From: CAVOJV01 sp963696325 | Lineage (GTDB): Bacteria > Pseudomonadota > Gammaproteobacteria > Competibacterales > Competibacteraceae | Assembly (NCBI GenBank): GCA_963696325.1 | Contig: CAVOJV010000025.1 | Location: 1 to 27,192, forward strand | Reading direction: 5' to 3' | DNA: 27,192 nt | Shown: one piece after another, positions 16,299 to 23,274 of the stretch | Position numbering within the stretch: position 1 is the first letter of the stretch | How the letters are laid out: the number at the start of each line of letters is the position of its first letter | Notes under the pieces: generated by a model | The model's database searches: none | What the model was told of the DNA's origin: nothing | The model's input: the letters and a program-made list of their open reading frames with translations, nothing else | Program-made: the position numbers and the translations under genes

Positions 16299-16937
16299 AT
16301 GAGTAGATTGCAAAAATTGGGAATTTGTGTGGTGGGATCACTCTGGCTTCTGGCGGCTTGCGCCCATCAGTCACCGGTCCAGACGACGCTTAAAGCCCCG
16401 TTTGCTCCCGCGCTTCAGCCTTCCGTCAGGACCGCGCCACTCCTTCCACTTCCCGATGAGACGTGGGTGCTGGTGGACACGAAGGCGGAAACCCTCACGG
16501 TCATGAAGGGCAACAAACCTTTGGAGGCCTTTAGCAACATTGCTTTAGGGAGCAGTGGGGCTGGTATCAAACGTCAGCGGGGCGATAACAAAACACCTCT
16601 TGGTGTGTTCCGGATAGGCTGGATGAATGACAGGAGCCGTTTTAATCGGTTCTTCGGCCTGGATTATCCCAATCTGGATTACGCTGAGCAGGCCTACCGC
16701 GAGAAACGCATCAGCGAGAGCACCTACTACGCCATCCGCACTGCCGTGGAGAATGGCCACACCCCCCCGCAAACCACGCCCCTAGGCGGCTTTATCGGGA
16801 TACACGGGTTAGGCGCCGGCAGTCCCAAGCTGCATGCCACTTTTGACTGGACTGACGGTTGCGTTGCCTTGGATAACCAGCAGATTCAGCGGCTGGCGCA
16901 GTTGGTACAGGTGGGAACCCGAGTGGAGATACGTTAA
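16299..16937 (+). CDS. L,D-transpeptidase-domain lipoprotein
   Basis: A 212-residue protein with a lipoprotein signal (VVGSLWLLAACAH, lipobox LAAC, lipidated Cys21). A Pro-rich linker of about 30 residues follows, then a YkuD-type L,D-transpeptidase domain from residue 55. The catalytic signature is present: His169 in GGFIGIHGLG and Cys188 in TDGCVALDNQ, with NKTPLGVFRIG before it. The Arg of the common HGCVR motif is replaced by Ala. Such enzymes form 3-3 crosslinks, attach lipoproteins to peptidoglycan, or cleave those links; which applies is not decidable. AGGGGG precedes the ATG. The next plus-strand gene encodes an Lpp-like lipoprotein. Confidence 0.9.
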   Translation: MSRLQKLGICVVGSLWLLAACAHQSPVQTTLKAPFAPALQPSVRTAPLLPLPDETWVLVDTKAETLTVMKGNKPLEAFSNIALGSSGAGIKRQRGDNKTPLGVFRIGWMNDRSRFNRFFGLDYPNLDYAEQAYREKRISESTYYAIRTAVENGHTPPQTTPLGGFIGIHGLGAGSPKLHATFDWTDGCVALDNQQIQRLAQLVQVGTRVEIR

Positions 16938-17001
16938 GGGTTCTGCGGCTTAGAAATTTTGCATTAAACAAAATATGAGCTAAAATTTCGTGAAAAGTTC
17001 G

Positions 17002-17031
17002 TTGGCAAATGTCATCGGAAAAAGGCATTAT
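17002..17031 (+). promoter_or_regulatory. Sigma-70-type promoter of the Lpp-like gene
   Basis: TTGGCA (17002-17007) and CATTAT (17026-17031) are separated by 18 bases, matching the consensus at five and four of six positions. An AT-rich inverted repeat (GAAATTTT 16953-16960, AAAATTTC 16982-16989) lies just upstream and could be an UP element or operator. The distance to the start codon at 17099 leaves a leader of about 60 bases. Confidence 0.5.
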
Positions 17032-17098
17032 AGCTTTGTGTTCTAATGCAGCGCACCATTAATTATCCTTTCGGAATCAACAAGGAGCATGGAAAAAT

Positions 17099-17362
17099 AT
17101 GATTTTCAAGAACTTAACTAAGATTTCCGCTTTGGCACTCATTGCTGGTCTAAGTATTGGCTGCGCCACTACGGGCGACCTGCAAAAAGTCAGCGATGAG
17201 GCTAAGCGCGCCCAGGCTACGGCCAATGACGCCAAGTCCACAGCCGCCACTGCTTTGGAAGAAGCCAGAGGGGCTAAGGCCTTAGCTTCCGACGCCAATG
17301 CCCGGAGCGCGGCGACTGAAGAAAAGATCAACCGCATGTTCAAGAAGTCGATGTATAAGTAA
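17099..17362 (+). CDS. Lpp/OprI-type alanine-zipper outer-membrane lipoprotein
   Basis: This 87-residue protein has a lipoprotein signal (ISALALIAGLSIGC, lipidated Cys22) followed by an alanine-rich heptad helix (KRAQATANDAKSTAATALEE, ARGAKALASDANARSAATEE) and the end KINRMFKKSMYK. The Ala zipper trimer and a C-terminal lysine (Lys87) are the hallmarks of Braun-type lipoproteins, in which the terminal Lys is joined to diaminopimelate of peptidoglycan by L,D-transpeptidases. AAGGAG sits 12 bases before the ATG; the ATG at 17089 is out of frame. Strong promoter and terminator signals fit an abundant product. It lies between two L,D-transpeptidase genes. Confidence 0.9.
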   Translation: MIFKNLTKISALALIAGLSIGCATTGDLQKVSDEAKRAQATANDAKSTAATALEEARGAKALASDANARSAATEEKINRMFKKSMYK

Positions 17363-17390
17363 TTCATACTTCTGATCTTGCTTGGATAAA

Positions 17391-17421
17391 CCCCGCTGCC
17401 TAACGGCAGCGGGGTTTTTTT
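17391..17421 (+). terminator. Strong intrinsic terminator, shared by convergent genes
   Basis: CCCCGCTGCC (17391-17400) pairs perfectly with GGCAGCGGGG (17405-17414) around TAAC, followed by seven T. It lies 29 bases after the lipoprotein stop and six bases beyond the 3' end of the convergent L,D-transpeptidase gene. The opposite strand ends in TTTATCC, so it may work in both directions. Confidence 0.93.
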
Positions 17422-17426
17422 ATGGC

Positions 17427-18371
17427 TTAATTGCTAATGGCAATTGGCAGGCCACTGGCTTGCTCCACAGCTAGTTCAACCGTCGTTTGATCGATTTGCG
17501 GCGTGTCGGGGCCAAGCTTGGCGGCGATCGCTTGAGTGGCATCATCAACGGTTACCTTGGTGGGTAGGTTGTCCTCCTCCAAGGGGGCATGAAATTCCAT
17601 GAACAGGGTTCCCGCCAGCCAACCAGCCTTGACCGGTTGATTGACGATATACACGGGTGTCCCCAGTGGAACCATGGCGAACAGCCGCTCGATGTCTTCC
17701 GGATACATGCGCACGCAGCCGTGGGTGACTTGCATGCCGATGCCATTGGATTTTCTTTCGTCGGTGCCGTGGATCAAGTAACCGCGAATGCCCAGCCGCA
17801 GCGCATAGCGGCCCAACGGATTGTCGGGGGTGCCGCCTGGTATCATGTCCGGCAAGGGATCACCTTCAGCCGCATGCTCGGCCTTGATCGAGGCGGGGGG
17901 ATACCACGGCGGATCTTTTTGCTTGGCGACGACCGAGGTCCTGCCCAAGGGGGTTTTCCAGTCCATGCGCCCGATGCTGACCGGATGGGTAATCACCACC
18001 GTTCTCTCCACTGTGTTAGGTTTCGGATAGTAGTACAGGCGCATTTCCGGCACATTGAGGACGATGCCATCCCGGGGCGCATTGGGAAGAATGTAGCGGC
18101 TGGGCAGCACGATCGGTGTCCCTTCGCCGGGCACCCAGCGATCGACGCCGGGATTGGCCTTGAGGATTTGATCGTAGCCCAGTTCATAGCGCCGGGCGAT
18201 ATCTATGAGGGTATCCTCTTGTTTAGCGTAAATAACCCGAATTTCACCGATCACATCCACATCCGGCGGTGGCAGGATGAAGGTTTCAGCGCGGACAGTT
18301 AGGCTAGCAAGACTGCCCAGTATCAAAAGGGCAAGTCGTTTCAGTGATTTGGTCAGCAACAATTTAGGCAT
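17427..18371 (-). CDS. Periplasmic L,D-transpeptidase with LysM domain (ErfK/YbiS/YcfS type)
   Basis: A 314-residue protein with a cleavable signal peptide (LALLILGSLASLTVRA, then ETF). A LysM domain at about 46-90 (VIYAKQEDTLIDIARRYELG, ILKANPGVD) is followed by the YkuD catalytic domain at about 100-240: PLGRTSVVAKQKDPPWYPP, LGIRGYLIHGT (His201), and QVTHGCVRMYPED (His217, Cys219, Arg221). A C-terminal extension of about 70 residues completes it. This architecture and length match the E. coli enzymes that attach Braun lipoprotein to peptidoglycan. It faces the Lpp-like gene tail to tail across one terminator, supporting that role. The start is the ATG at 18371. Confidence 0.95.
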   Translation of the reverse strand: MPKLLLTKSLKRLALLILGSLASLTVRAETFILPPPDVDVIGEIRVIYAKQEDTLIDIARRYELGYDQILKANPGVDRWVPGEGTPIVLPSRYILPNAPRDGIVLNVPEMRLYYYPKPNTVERTVVITHPVSIGRMDWKTPLGRTSVVAKQKDPPWYPPASIKAEHAAEGDPLPDMIPGGTPDNPLGRYALRLGIRGYLIHGTDERKSNGIGMQVTHGCVRMYPEDIERLFAMVPLGTPVYIVNQPVKAGWLAGTLFMEFHAPLEEDNLPTKVTVDDATQAIAAKLGPDTPQIDQTTVELAVEQASGLPIAISN

Positions 18372-18746
18372 TTTAATACCACGTCATTGTAGTAGTGGAA
18401 GCTGGAAAAACTGGATTCTTGCAATACTTGAAGAGTGTCACAGATTACGTAAATGATCCGTATACATCTGCTGCCTCTAAACAGACAAGCAATCTAGCGG
18501 GTGTATCCAGGACTGTTCAATATTCTCTTTTTGGAGGCCATCCGGGTCCGTATTTTGTTATTCCGGCAAACGCCGGAATAACGGACTATGGGTAACGCTC
18601 ACCCTGTCGGTCTGTAGTGGAGAAAACATTGAACAGCCTCGTGTATGTATCGAACTCAGAAGGTTAAGGTAACGGAACTATCTCAAGGTGCAGAGTTTTC
18701 AGCTCGGCAGTTTACGGGCTAGTGGCACCGAGGAAAAACAAGAGAA
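18372..18746. other. Intergenic region upstream of the L,D-transpeptidase
   Basis: No convincing gene was found in these 375 bases. It contains a dispersed-type palindrome at 18557-18582 and presumably the promoter of the minus-strand L,D-transpeptidase. A 66-codon plus-strand frame at 18395-18595 runs through the palindrome, has no ribosome-binding site and shows no similarity to anything I know. Confidence 0.5.
18557..18582. repeat. 11-bp perfect palindrome GTTATTCCGGC/GCCGGAATAAC
   Basis: The two arms flank an AAAC loop. The ATTCCGGC...GCCGGAAT core is typical of short extragenic palindromic repeats in Proteobacteria. It is related in design to the palindrome at 8669-8692 (stem next to GGAAT...ACGG) but differs in stem sequence. 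Confidence 0.6.
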
Positions 18747-18866
18747 TCAAATCCGAGGCTGGCCGATTAGCCCTGCACAACGATGAACCATGGCGGCCCG
18801 TGTGTTGACGCCGAGCTTGGCAAAGATACGGCGCAGGTGAGTAGATACCAATACTTTTAAATTCAT
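18747..18866 (-). pseudogene. Fragment of a LuxR-type regulator (HTH C-terminal half only)
   Basis: A 39-codon frame from the ATG at 18866 reads MNLKVL and then VSTHLRRIFAKLGVNTRAAM followed by VHRCAGLIGQ. This is nearly identical in pattern to residues 113-141 of the intact regulator at 19166-19603 (VSTHLRRIFVKLRVRSRAAM, VYRCASLIGM). The fragment begins abruptly at the recognition helix and has none of the upstream HTH or N-terminal domain. It is the remnant of a tandem paralogue whose body was lost; the gap to the intact gene is occupied by a palindromic repeat. Confidence 0.8.
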
Positions 18867-19165
18867 GTGGTCCAACTGCGATGCTTTGCCGCCGGTAGCA
18901 AAAGGTCTCTGTCAGGCTGCGGCAATAACGTGGAAGGCTGCGTGTGATGCTAGCAAGGGTTGGGGGGTGGCGGCTAGGAGTGAAGCAGGTTGGGCAAAAG
19001 CGAAACGTTGCCCAACCTGCGCAAGTGGTTGTTGGGCTTCACGTTGTTCAGGGCCGTACATGCCAAGAATAAGCATCGGTTCATCTCTAGCCGAAAGGGT
19101 GTCAACGGCCCAACACTGGGCGACTATAAAGGGGTCACTGCCACGCGGGAAAGGATAACGGACTC
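18867..19165. other. Gene-free gap between the LuxR fragment and the intact LuxR gene
   Basis: Open frames exist on both strands here, but they read through a palindromic repeat, lack ribosome-binding sites and resemble nothing I recognise. The stretch seems to be repeat DNA plus unrecognised sequence that replaced the body of the second LuxR-type gene. Confidence 0.45.
18985..19020. repeat. Palindromic repeat with GCAGGTTGGGCAA arms
   Basis: GCAGGTTGGGCAA (18985-18997) and TTGCCCAACCTGC (19008-19020) form a perfect 13-bp stem with loop AAGCGAAACG. It is embedded in a larger imperfect inverted repeat (GTGAAGC on the left, GCTTCAC to the right near 19035-19041). It matches the style of the widespread GTAGGTTGGG...CCCAACA intergenic repeats. 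A relative lies at 22464-22495. Confidence 0.7.
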
Positions 19166-19603
19166 CTAATTCCCCATCATCCCAATCAGCGATGCGCACC
19201 GGTAGACCATCGCGGCACGGCTGCGGACCCTCAGCTTGACGAAGATACGCCGTAGATGGGTGGAAACCGTCCACTCGCTGATATGGAGTTTGTCAGCGAT
19301 CTGTTTGTTAGGCCGCCCCACAGCCACAAGGGTGGCGATCTCCAGTTCGCGCTCAGTCAGAATGGCGGTGAAATCGCGCCCCGTCTCCATGGCGGCTTCC
19401 AACTCAACGATACTGTAATTTTTGCCCTCAACCTCAAGGTAACCAACGTCCACGCCCCCCTTAATGCCGTCAGTGGCAGAAGAACCTGCTCCATGACCTT
19501 CTTCGACGATCACAAAACAGCGGTCTTCAAGTTTAAATTCGCCTATCGCCCTAATCCTTGTCTCCTGATCGAGATCCTCCCTTCCCTTAGTGGTCAGTTT
19601 CAC
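19166..19603 (-). CDS. Small LuxR/GerE-type transcriptional regulator
   Basis: A 145-residue protein from a GTG start at 19603, with GGAGG about ten bases ahead. Residues 81-137 form a LuxR-type HTH (LTERELEIATLVAVGRPNKQ, ADKLHISEWTVSTHLRRIFV, KLRVRSRAAM). The N-terminal half holds two similar short units, IGEFKLEDRCFVIVEE (19-34) and VGYLEVEGKNYSIVEL (53-68), probably a duplicated beta-hairpin sensor motif. There is no receiver domain, so it is not a classical response regulator. It lies at the 3' end of the DUF4438-containing gene run with about 185 bases between, and could regulate that run or itself. Confidence 0.9.
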   Translation of the reverse strand: MKLTTKGREDLDQETRIRAIGEFKLEDRCFVIVEEGHGAGSSATDGIKGGVDVGYLEVEGKNYSIVELEAAMETGRDFTAILTERELEIATLVAVGRPNKQIADKLHISEWTVSTHLRRIFVKLRVRSRAAMVYRCASLIGMMGN

Positions 19604-19788
19604 GTTATATATCCCTCCGCCTGAGCTTCAGCTCGTGAGCTGGACCGCCTTAAGGTCTGTTGTTGGTGGTGTTATATGGCGGTATCCGAGGCCCAATGAA
19701 GAAACAATTTTTCCGGGTATTCTCCCTCTCTCATAAACTGCAAACTTAAGACTTTCGACTCTTGGCCACCGCAAACTATTGCGCGCCG

Positions 19789-20814
19789 TCACCGCGCCAT
19801 GGACTGACAGAGACACGTTCGGCGGCGGTCAATTCCCGCTCTGGGCAAATCCGCGCCGCGTCGCGTTGCCAGCGGTCGATAGCTCCGTGCCGGTGGCAGG
19901 GAACGCAGACCGAAGATAACCGCGAGATTGGCCTGAGGATCGTAGACTGGTCGTAACTGTTGCGCTGGCCCGCTGAGCAATACCGTCACGCCTGGACCGT
20001 GGCCGCTCACCGTGCTATCGCCATGGACAATGATCCCGATGGTGATTCGACCCAGCCGGTAAACGGGTCCGAAGCGGGTATCGCCGTGAATAATGGCCAC
20101 CAGATCCCCGAAGCGCAGGCTGCCCAGCCGGTAGCGCTGGCGGATATCGGGGTCGAACAGTTGAATATCGTAATCGCCGCGCCAGACCGTGTTCTTGCCA
20201 AGGCCGGAGCCCATGATGGCTGCCGGTATCAGATGCGTTATCGGTATTTGCAAGGCACCGTTCTGTTCGCGCAGGCCCCAGCGCTTGAGCAGAGCAGGGG
20301 CGCAGTTAAACACCGTGATCTCAGGATAATCCAGCAGGCTTAAGCCCAGACCACAGGCATGGATTTGGATGCGGTCACCGATCTGCAAGCGCCTGAGGAC
20401 GGCGGTCGGAAAGTCCACCAGCACATGGTTGACGCCGCCGTGTTTACCGGTGACTAAACCCTGTTGGCCTTGGCAAGGGCCGCTGATCACCTTGGCGCGG
20501 TTTCCTACGCAGGCATACGTGATGAGTGCCGTATTCGGGCCGTTGCGCGGGCCTACCACTTCGCGCTGGTTGTTATGTAGCGCCACCCCCGGCTCGATAT
20601 GGTCCCCCGCCAGACCCACGCAGCGATCCCCGATCCGGTGATTGAGCATGATGCCGCCGGTGGCGGGCAAAACCCGGGGGATGCCATCTTGACCGATACG
20701 GTAGGGATTGACCCCGCCGACAGGATGCGCAATCTGCCCCGCCACCGACACGATAACCAAGTCAGCCTGGTTGATGCGGGGGTGATCCCGGGGAAGCAAT
20801 CGAGCAGTACTCAT
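19789..20814 (-). CDS. DUF4438 family protein
   Basis: The ATG at 20814 (MSTARLLPRDHPRINQADLV) gives 341 residues; the frame stays open upstream, but that would overlap the preceding gene. Family-like features run along the whole length: GRNGPN-type turns, NRAKVISGPCQGQQGLVTGK, GDRIQIHACGLGLSLLDYPE, PITHLIPAAIMGSGLG, WRGDYDIQLFDPD, RFGDLVAIIHGDTRFGPVYR, ITIGIIVHGD and GHGPGVTVLLSG. DUF4438 proteins have a solved fold from a thermophile but no established function. Gly-rich loops and paired Asp/His residues suggest a metal or small-molecule site (inference). The last 30 residues are Arg-rich and unlike the family. It starts 13 bases after the preceding stop, so co-transcription is likely. Confidence 0.8.
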   Translation of the reverse strand: MSTARLLPRDHPRINQADLVIVSVAGQIAHPVGGVNPYRIGQDGIPRVLPATGGIMLNHRIGDRCVGLAGDHIEPGVALHNNQREVVGPRNGPNTALITYACVGNRAKVISGPCQGQQGLVTGKHGGVNHVLVDFPTAVLRRLQIGDRIQIHACGLGLSLLDYPEITVFNCAPALLKRWGLREQNGALQIPITHLIPAAIMGSGLGKNTVWRGDYDIQLFDPDIRQRYRLGSLRFGDLVAIIHGDTRFGPVYRLGRITIGIIVHGDSTVSGHGPGVTVLLSGPAQQLRPVYDPQANLAVIFGLRSLPPARSYRPLATRRGADLPRAGIDRRRTCLCQSMAR

Positions 20815-20827
20815 GAGTGGGTCATAT

Positions 20828-21703
20828 CTAAAGGGAGTACCAAAACGCCTGCGCGCCTTGCCATAAATCAATAGCCGATGTTTGGCTTTGTGCAAGCTCC
20901 GCAAGGCTTTCCTCGGTAAAAGCCAGTGCGTCAGAGGCCATCTCCGACTCGGACCATGCGGTAGTCGCGGCAGGCACTAACAGATGTAACACGACAAGTT
21001 GCAATCCCGCCCAGAACAACTTGGCGAGCCCCCCCTGAACGATGAGTTGGCGTAAGTAATCTCGCTCTAAAGCAGCCCACGGATCCTGCGCGGAGATGGC
21101 TTTACAGGGCACTCCCCATTTTTTGAGTGGGTCACAGATGGCCGGAGAAGAATTGGCCGTTGCGCCTTCCGGCAACTGGGTCAGGATGAAGGCCGAGCCT
21201 CGTGCGGCAGCCAGCGCGACTACATCGCGGAAAGCAGACCACAGGACTTCGTTAAAGGGCAGGCAACCCTCTTGGGAACAGACCAAGGGTTCGGCCAGGG
21301 ATTCGTAACGCCAGACAATTTCGCGAATCCGCTTCGGGGGGAGCAGAGATTCGCCCAGCCTGTCGCCAATCCAGAACAACTTCAGGCCCGAGAGGTCCGT
21401 CTCCATGCGGATGCGTTCCCATTCCCGTAAGGCCCCGACGATTTCCTGTAGCCTGACACGGTCTTGCGCCGTCATGGAGATGGACGTGAACCGGTCGATC
21501 AGCAACGATTCGGGCTGCTCCAGATAGAAATGGGTGTTGTCGAGAATATTCCATAGTTCCCGCCCTACCCACAATTCCACTACCTCGTTCAATTGCTTGA
21601 CCAGAGTTAATCCATAGCGCGACAACGCCAGTGTCGGGTCTAGCACACAGGCCAAGCGCTTTTGGCTAACAGTGACGTTCAAATCAGAAATCGCGGCGTT
21701 CAT
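20828..21703 (-). CDS. Uncharacterised 291-residue protein upstream of DUF4438
   Basis: I chose the ATG at 21703 (MNAAISDLNVTVSQKRLACV); the frame runs on to 21799, but that part reads like non-coding DNA. The protein is mostly helical with many Trp and Leu residues. Notable segments are VLDPTLALSRYGLTLVKQLN, ELWVGRELWNIL, GLKLFWIGDRLGESLLPPKR and RDVVALAAARGSAFILTQLP. A hydrophobic stretch at about 220-250 (GGLAKLFWAGLQLVVLHLLV) could be a membrane anchor or buried helix. Four cysteines occur (CVLD, CSQEGC, CDPL, plus PCKA). No family is recognised. Close spacing to the DUF4438 gene suggests a joint function. Confidence 0.7.
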   Translation of the reverse strand: MNAAISDLNVTVSQKRLACVLDPTLALSRYGLTLVKQLNEVVELWVGRELWNILDNTHFYLEQPESLLIDRFTSISMTAQDRVRLQEIVGALREWERIRMETDLSGLKLFWIGDRLGESLLPPKRIREIVWRYESLAEPLVCSQEGCLPFNEVLWSAFRDVVALAAARGSAFILTQLPEGATANSSPAICDPLKKWGVPCKAISAQDPWAALERDYLRQLIVQGGLAKLFWAGLQLVVLHLLVPAATTAWSESEMASDALAFTEESLAELAQSQTSAIDLWQGAQAFWYSL

Positions 21704-21731
21704 AGTTCGAACATCTATCAGTTGAGAAATG

Positions 21732-22328
21732 CTATGCCACTGGCCTAATCGAAAAATTGTCTTCCCCGGCAAGACCTCGCTCGAAACAGCCTGCGGCATT
21801 CATTGGCCGTTCGCGCGGCGGCTCTTTCCTCGCTTCGATGCTCGGGATCACCGCCCCGATAGCATTCCCGGTTGATCGCCCCCTGGCGTTGGTGCATTGG
21901 GCGTTGCGTATGCCGCGTTTTCGGAGAACCCCGCAACCGATACGTCCCTCGCAAGAGCGTGGCCTGTCGCAAGCCGATCTTACGTGGCGTTGCAGTAGAC
22001 CATGCCTGGACCACGTGCAATCGCCTGGGGGCCGAAGTTTGAGCGGCTGCGCGAAGTTGTCCTCCAGGTAATCGAATACGTCCTCGATGTCGTCAAATTC
22101 ATCGGTACCTTCCATGGCATCCGCATAGCCATCTTCGAAAAGATCGGCGTCCATGGCATTGCAGCAATCGTGATGGGCGAGGGCATCAGATGAGTTCCTT
22201 CCGACCATCGGCGAAACCACATCGTCTGCAGGTTCGTCGAAACGGAAAGTAACCATGGATGCCGCGCTCCAATCGATCCGAATCCTCGAACAGGAATCAC
22301 TAGCCGCAGTGTCGAATGGCTGGTACAT
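21732..22328 (-). CDS. Acidic hypothetical protein, probably frameshifted in its second half
   Basis: The ATG at 22328 follows AAGGA by eight bases and is a good start (MYQPFDTAASDSCSRIRIDW). Residues up to about 95 are acidic and protein-like (ADLFEDGYADAMEGTDEFDD, EDVFDYLEDNF). After KL near base 22045 the same frame becomes rich in Arg, Cys and Gly, while the next frame reads FGPQAIARGPGMVYCNAT and stops. So a single-base shift has probably joined an unrelated tail, and the original protein may have been about 115 residues. I do not recognise the family. It is a small acidic gene within the unknown minus-strand operon. Confidence 0.5.
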   Translation of the reverse strand: MYQPFDTAASDSCSRIRIDWSAASMVTFRFDEPADDVVSPMVGRNSSDALAHHDCCNAMDADLFEDGYADAMEGTDEFDDIEDVFDYLEDNFAQPLKLRPPGDCTWSRHGLLQRHVRSACDRPRSCEGRIGCGVLRKRGIRNAQCTNARGRSTGNAIGAVIPSIEARKEPPRERPMNAAGCFERGLAGEDNFSIRPVA

Positions 22329-22463
22329 GACGGTATTCCTTGAGCCTAAATGTTGACTCTTAGAAATAAGAATGGCTCTCGTATTAAACTACCTAGTTAC
22401 TCACTTTTCCTATAAGTGTCTGAGTCTGGGTTATGCCAAGGAGCTTGACCAAGGAGCAGGTTT

Positions 22464-22495
22464 TGTTGGATTACGCTCCGCTAACTCAACCTACG
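22464..22495. repeat. Dispersed intergenic repeat (GTAGGTTGAG...ATCCAACA)
   Basis: On the minus strand this reads GTAGGTTGAGTTAGCGGAGC followed by GTAATCCAACA. It is a close variant of the GTAGGTTGGGTTAGCG...GTAACCCAACA repeat common in gammaproteobacterial and cyanobacterial intergenic DNA. It sits between two operon genes whose reading frames are damaged. Confidence 0.7.
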
Positions 22496-22511
22496 AGGTC
22501 CCGCTATTGCA

Positions 22512-23202
22512 CTAGCGTTCAACAACCTGTCCAGGTATTCCGTCCAGAATCCCAAATGTTGCACCGGTCTTGCACCCACTGCCGGCCGCTCCAGACGTAC
22601 CCAGAATGTATAGTTGCCCGTCCAGGTCTGGCGCCGCCATTGCATCCGCAAACTGGCGTGCCGCGCAATCCTCGCAGCTATGGGTGCCAACGACCGGGGC
22701 CTTGCCGCCCGCGATAAACGAAATTCCGGAAGGGCGGCTTTGCCAGGCATCCCAGTAATACCAGCTGTTTGGGCACCGCCATCCGCCCAATCCATAGCTA
22801 TCCCAAGCGTCGTCCTCGAACTCTTCGAAGCCATCGATGAAACGGCGAGGTAGCGCAATACCTCCTGGTAGGTGAGCGGGTCCTGTATCGACGTACCGCA
22901 ATGCCGCTCGTTCGAAGGCCCTACCCCTCGTCGTCACACCCTGTTGATGTCGGCCGCGCCGGGAACCCCGCCGACGAGTACGGTGACCTCGACTTTCCGC
23001 GGCAGCCATGGCCAAACGGCGAATTTCGTCCCTTTGCCCGTCGGTCAAATCATCCGACAAGCGGGGACGACCACGCTTCCCCTCGTCGAGCGCTTCTTCC
23101 AGCAAGGCGTCGAGGTCGTCTTCCAGGTATTCATCGAAATCGGCCCAAGCGCTCGCGAACCGCTGGGATGAGCGGGTGGTAGTCTGTGGTATGTCTATAC
23201 AT
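22512..23202 (-). pseudogene. Unrecognised gene with several frameshifts
   Basis: The only ATG with a ribosome-binding site (GGAGAG nine bases away) is at 23202, but its frame ends after 23 codons (MYRHTTDYHPLIPAVRERLG). Near 23165 another frame takes over: FASAWADFDEYLEDDLDALL, EEALDEGKRGRPRLSDDLTD, GQRDEIRRLAMAAA. Near 22995 a third frame, KVEVTVLVGGVPGAADINRV, looks more protein-like than the one that stays open. From about 22850 the second frame resumes with FIDGFEEFEDDAWDSYGLGG, VVGTHSCEDCAARQFADAMA and LDGQLYILGTSGAAGSGCKT, and ends at 22512. That last part stands as a coherent 110-residue unit with a CxxC pair. It is either a decaying gene or a stretch with sequence errors. No family is recognised. 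Confidence 0.5.
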
Positions 23203-23274
23203 GATCAGGACTCTCCGGGGCGACCCCTTGTCGAAGTATTGTCCTAGAGCGTTAGAACGCTGGTTTCCGTTAGC

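Noticed and set aside
17589..18302. A 237-codon plus-strand frame
   Set aside because: It is antisense to the L,D-transpeptidase with complete catalytic motifs.
18865..19158. A 97-codon plus-strand frame
   Set aside because: It runs through the palindromic repeat and is Cys/Ala/Gly-rich without any recognisable domain.
19628..19816. A 62-codon minus-strand frame between DUF4438 and the LuxR-type gene
   Set aside because: It overlaps the 3' end of the DUF4438 gene, has no ribosome-binding site and no similarity; more likely leader sequence.
22481..22858. A 125-codon minus-strand frame overlapping the damaged gene
   Set aside because: Its first codons (from RYLA) may be a displaced part of the damaged gene, but the rest is Arg-rich and lies over the coherent frame ending at 22512.
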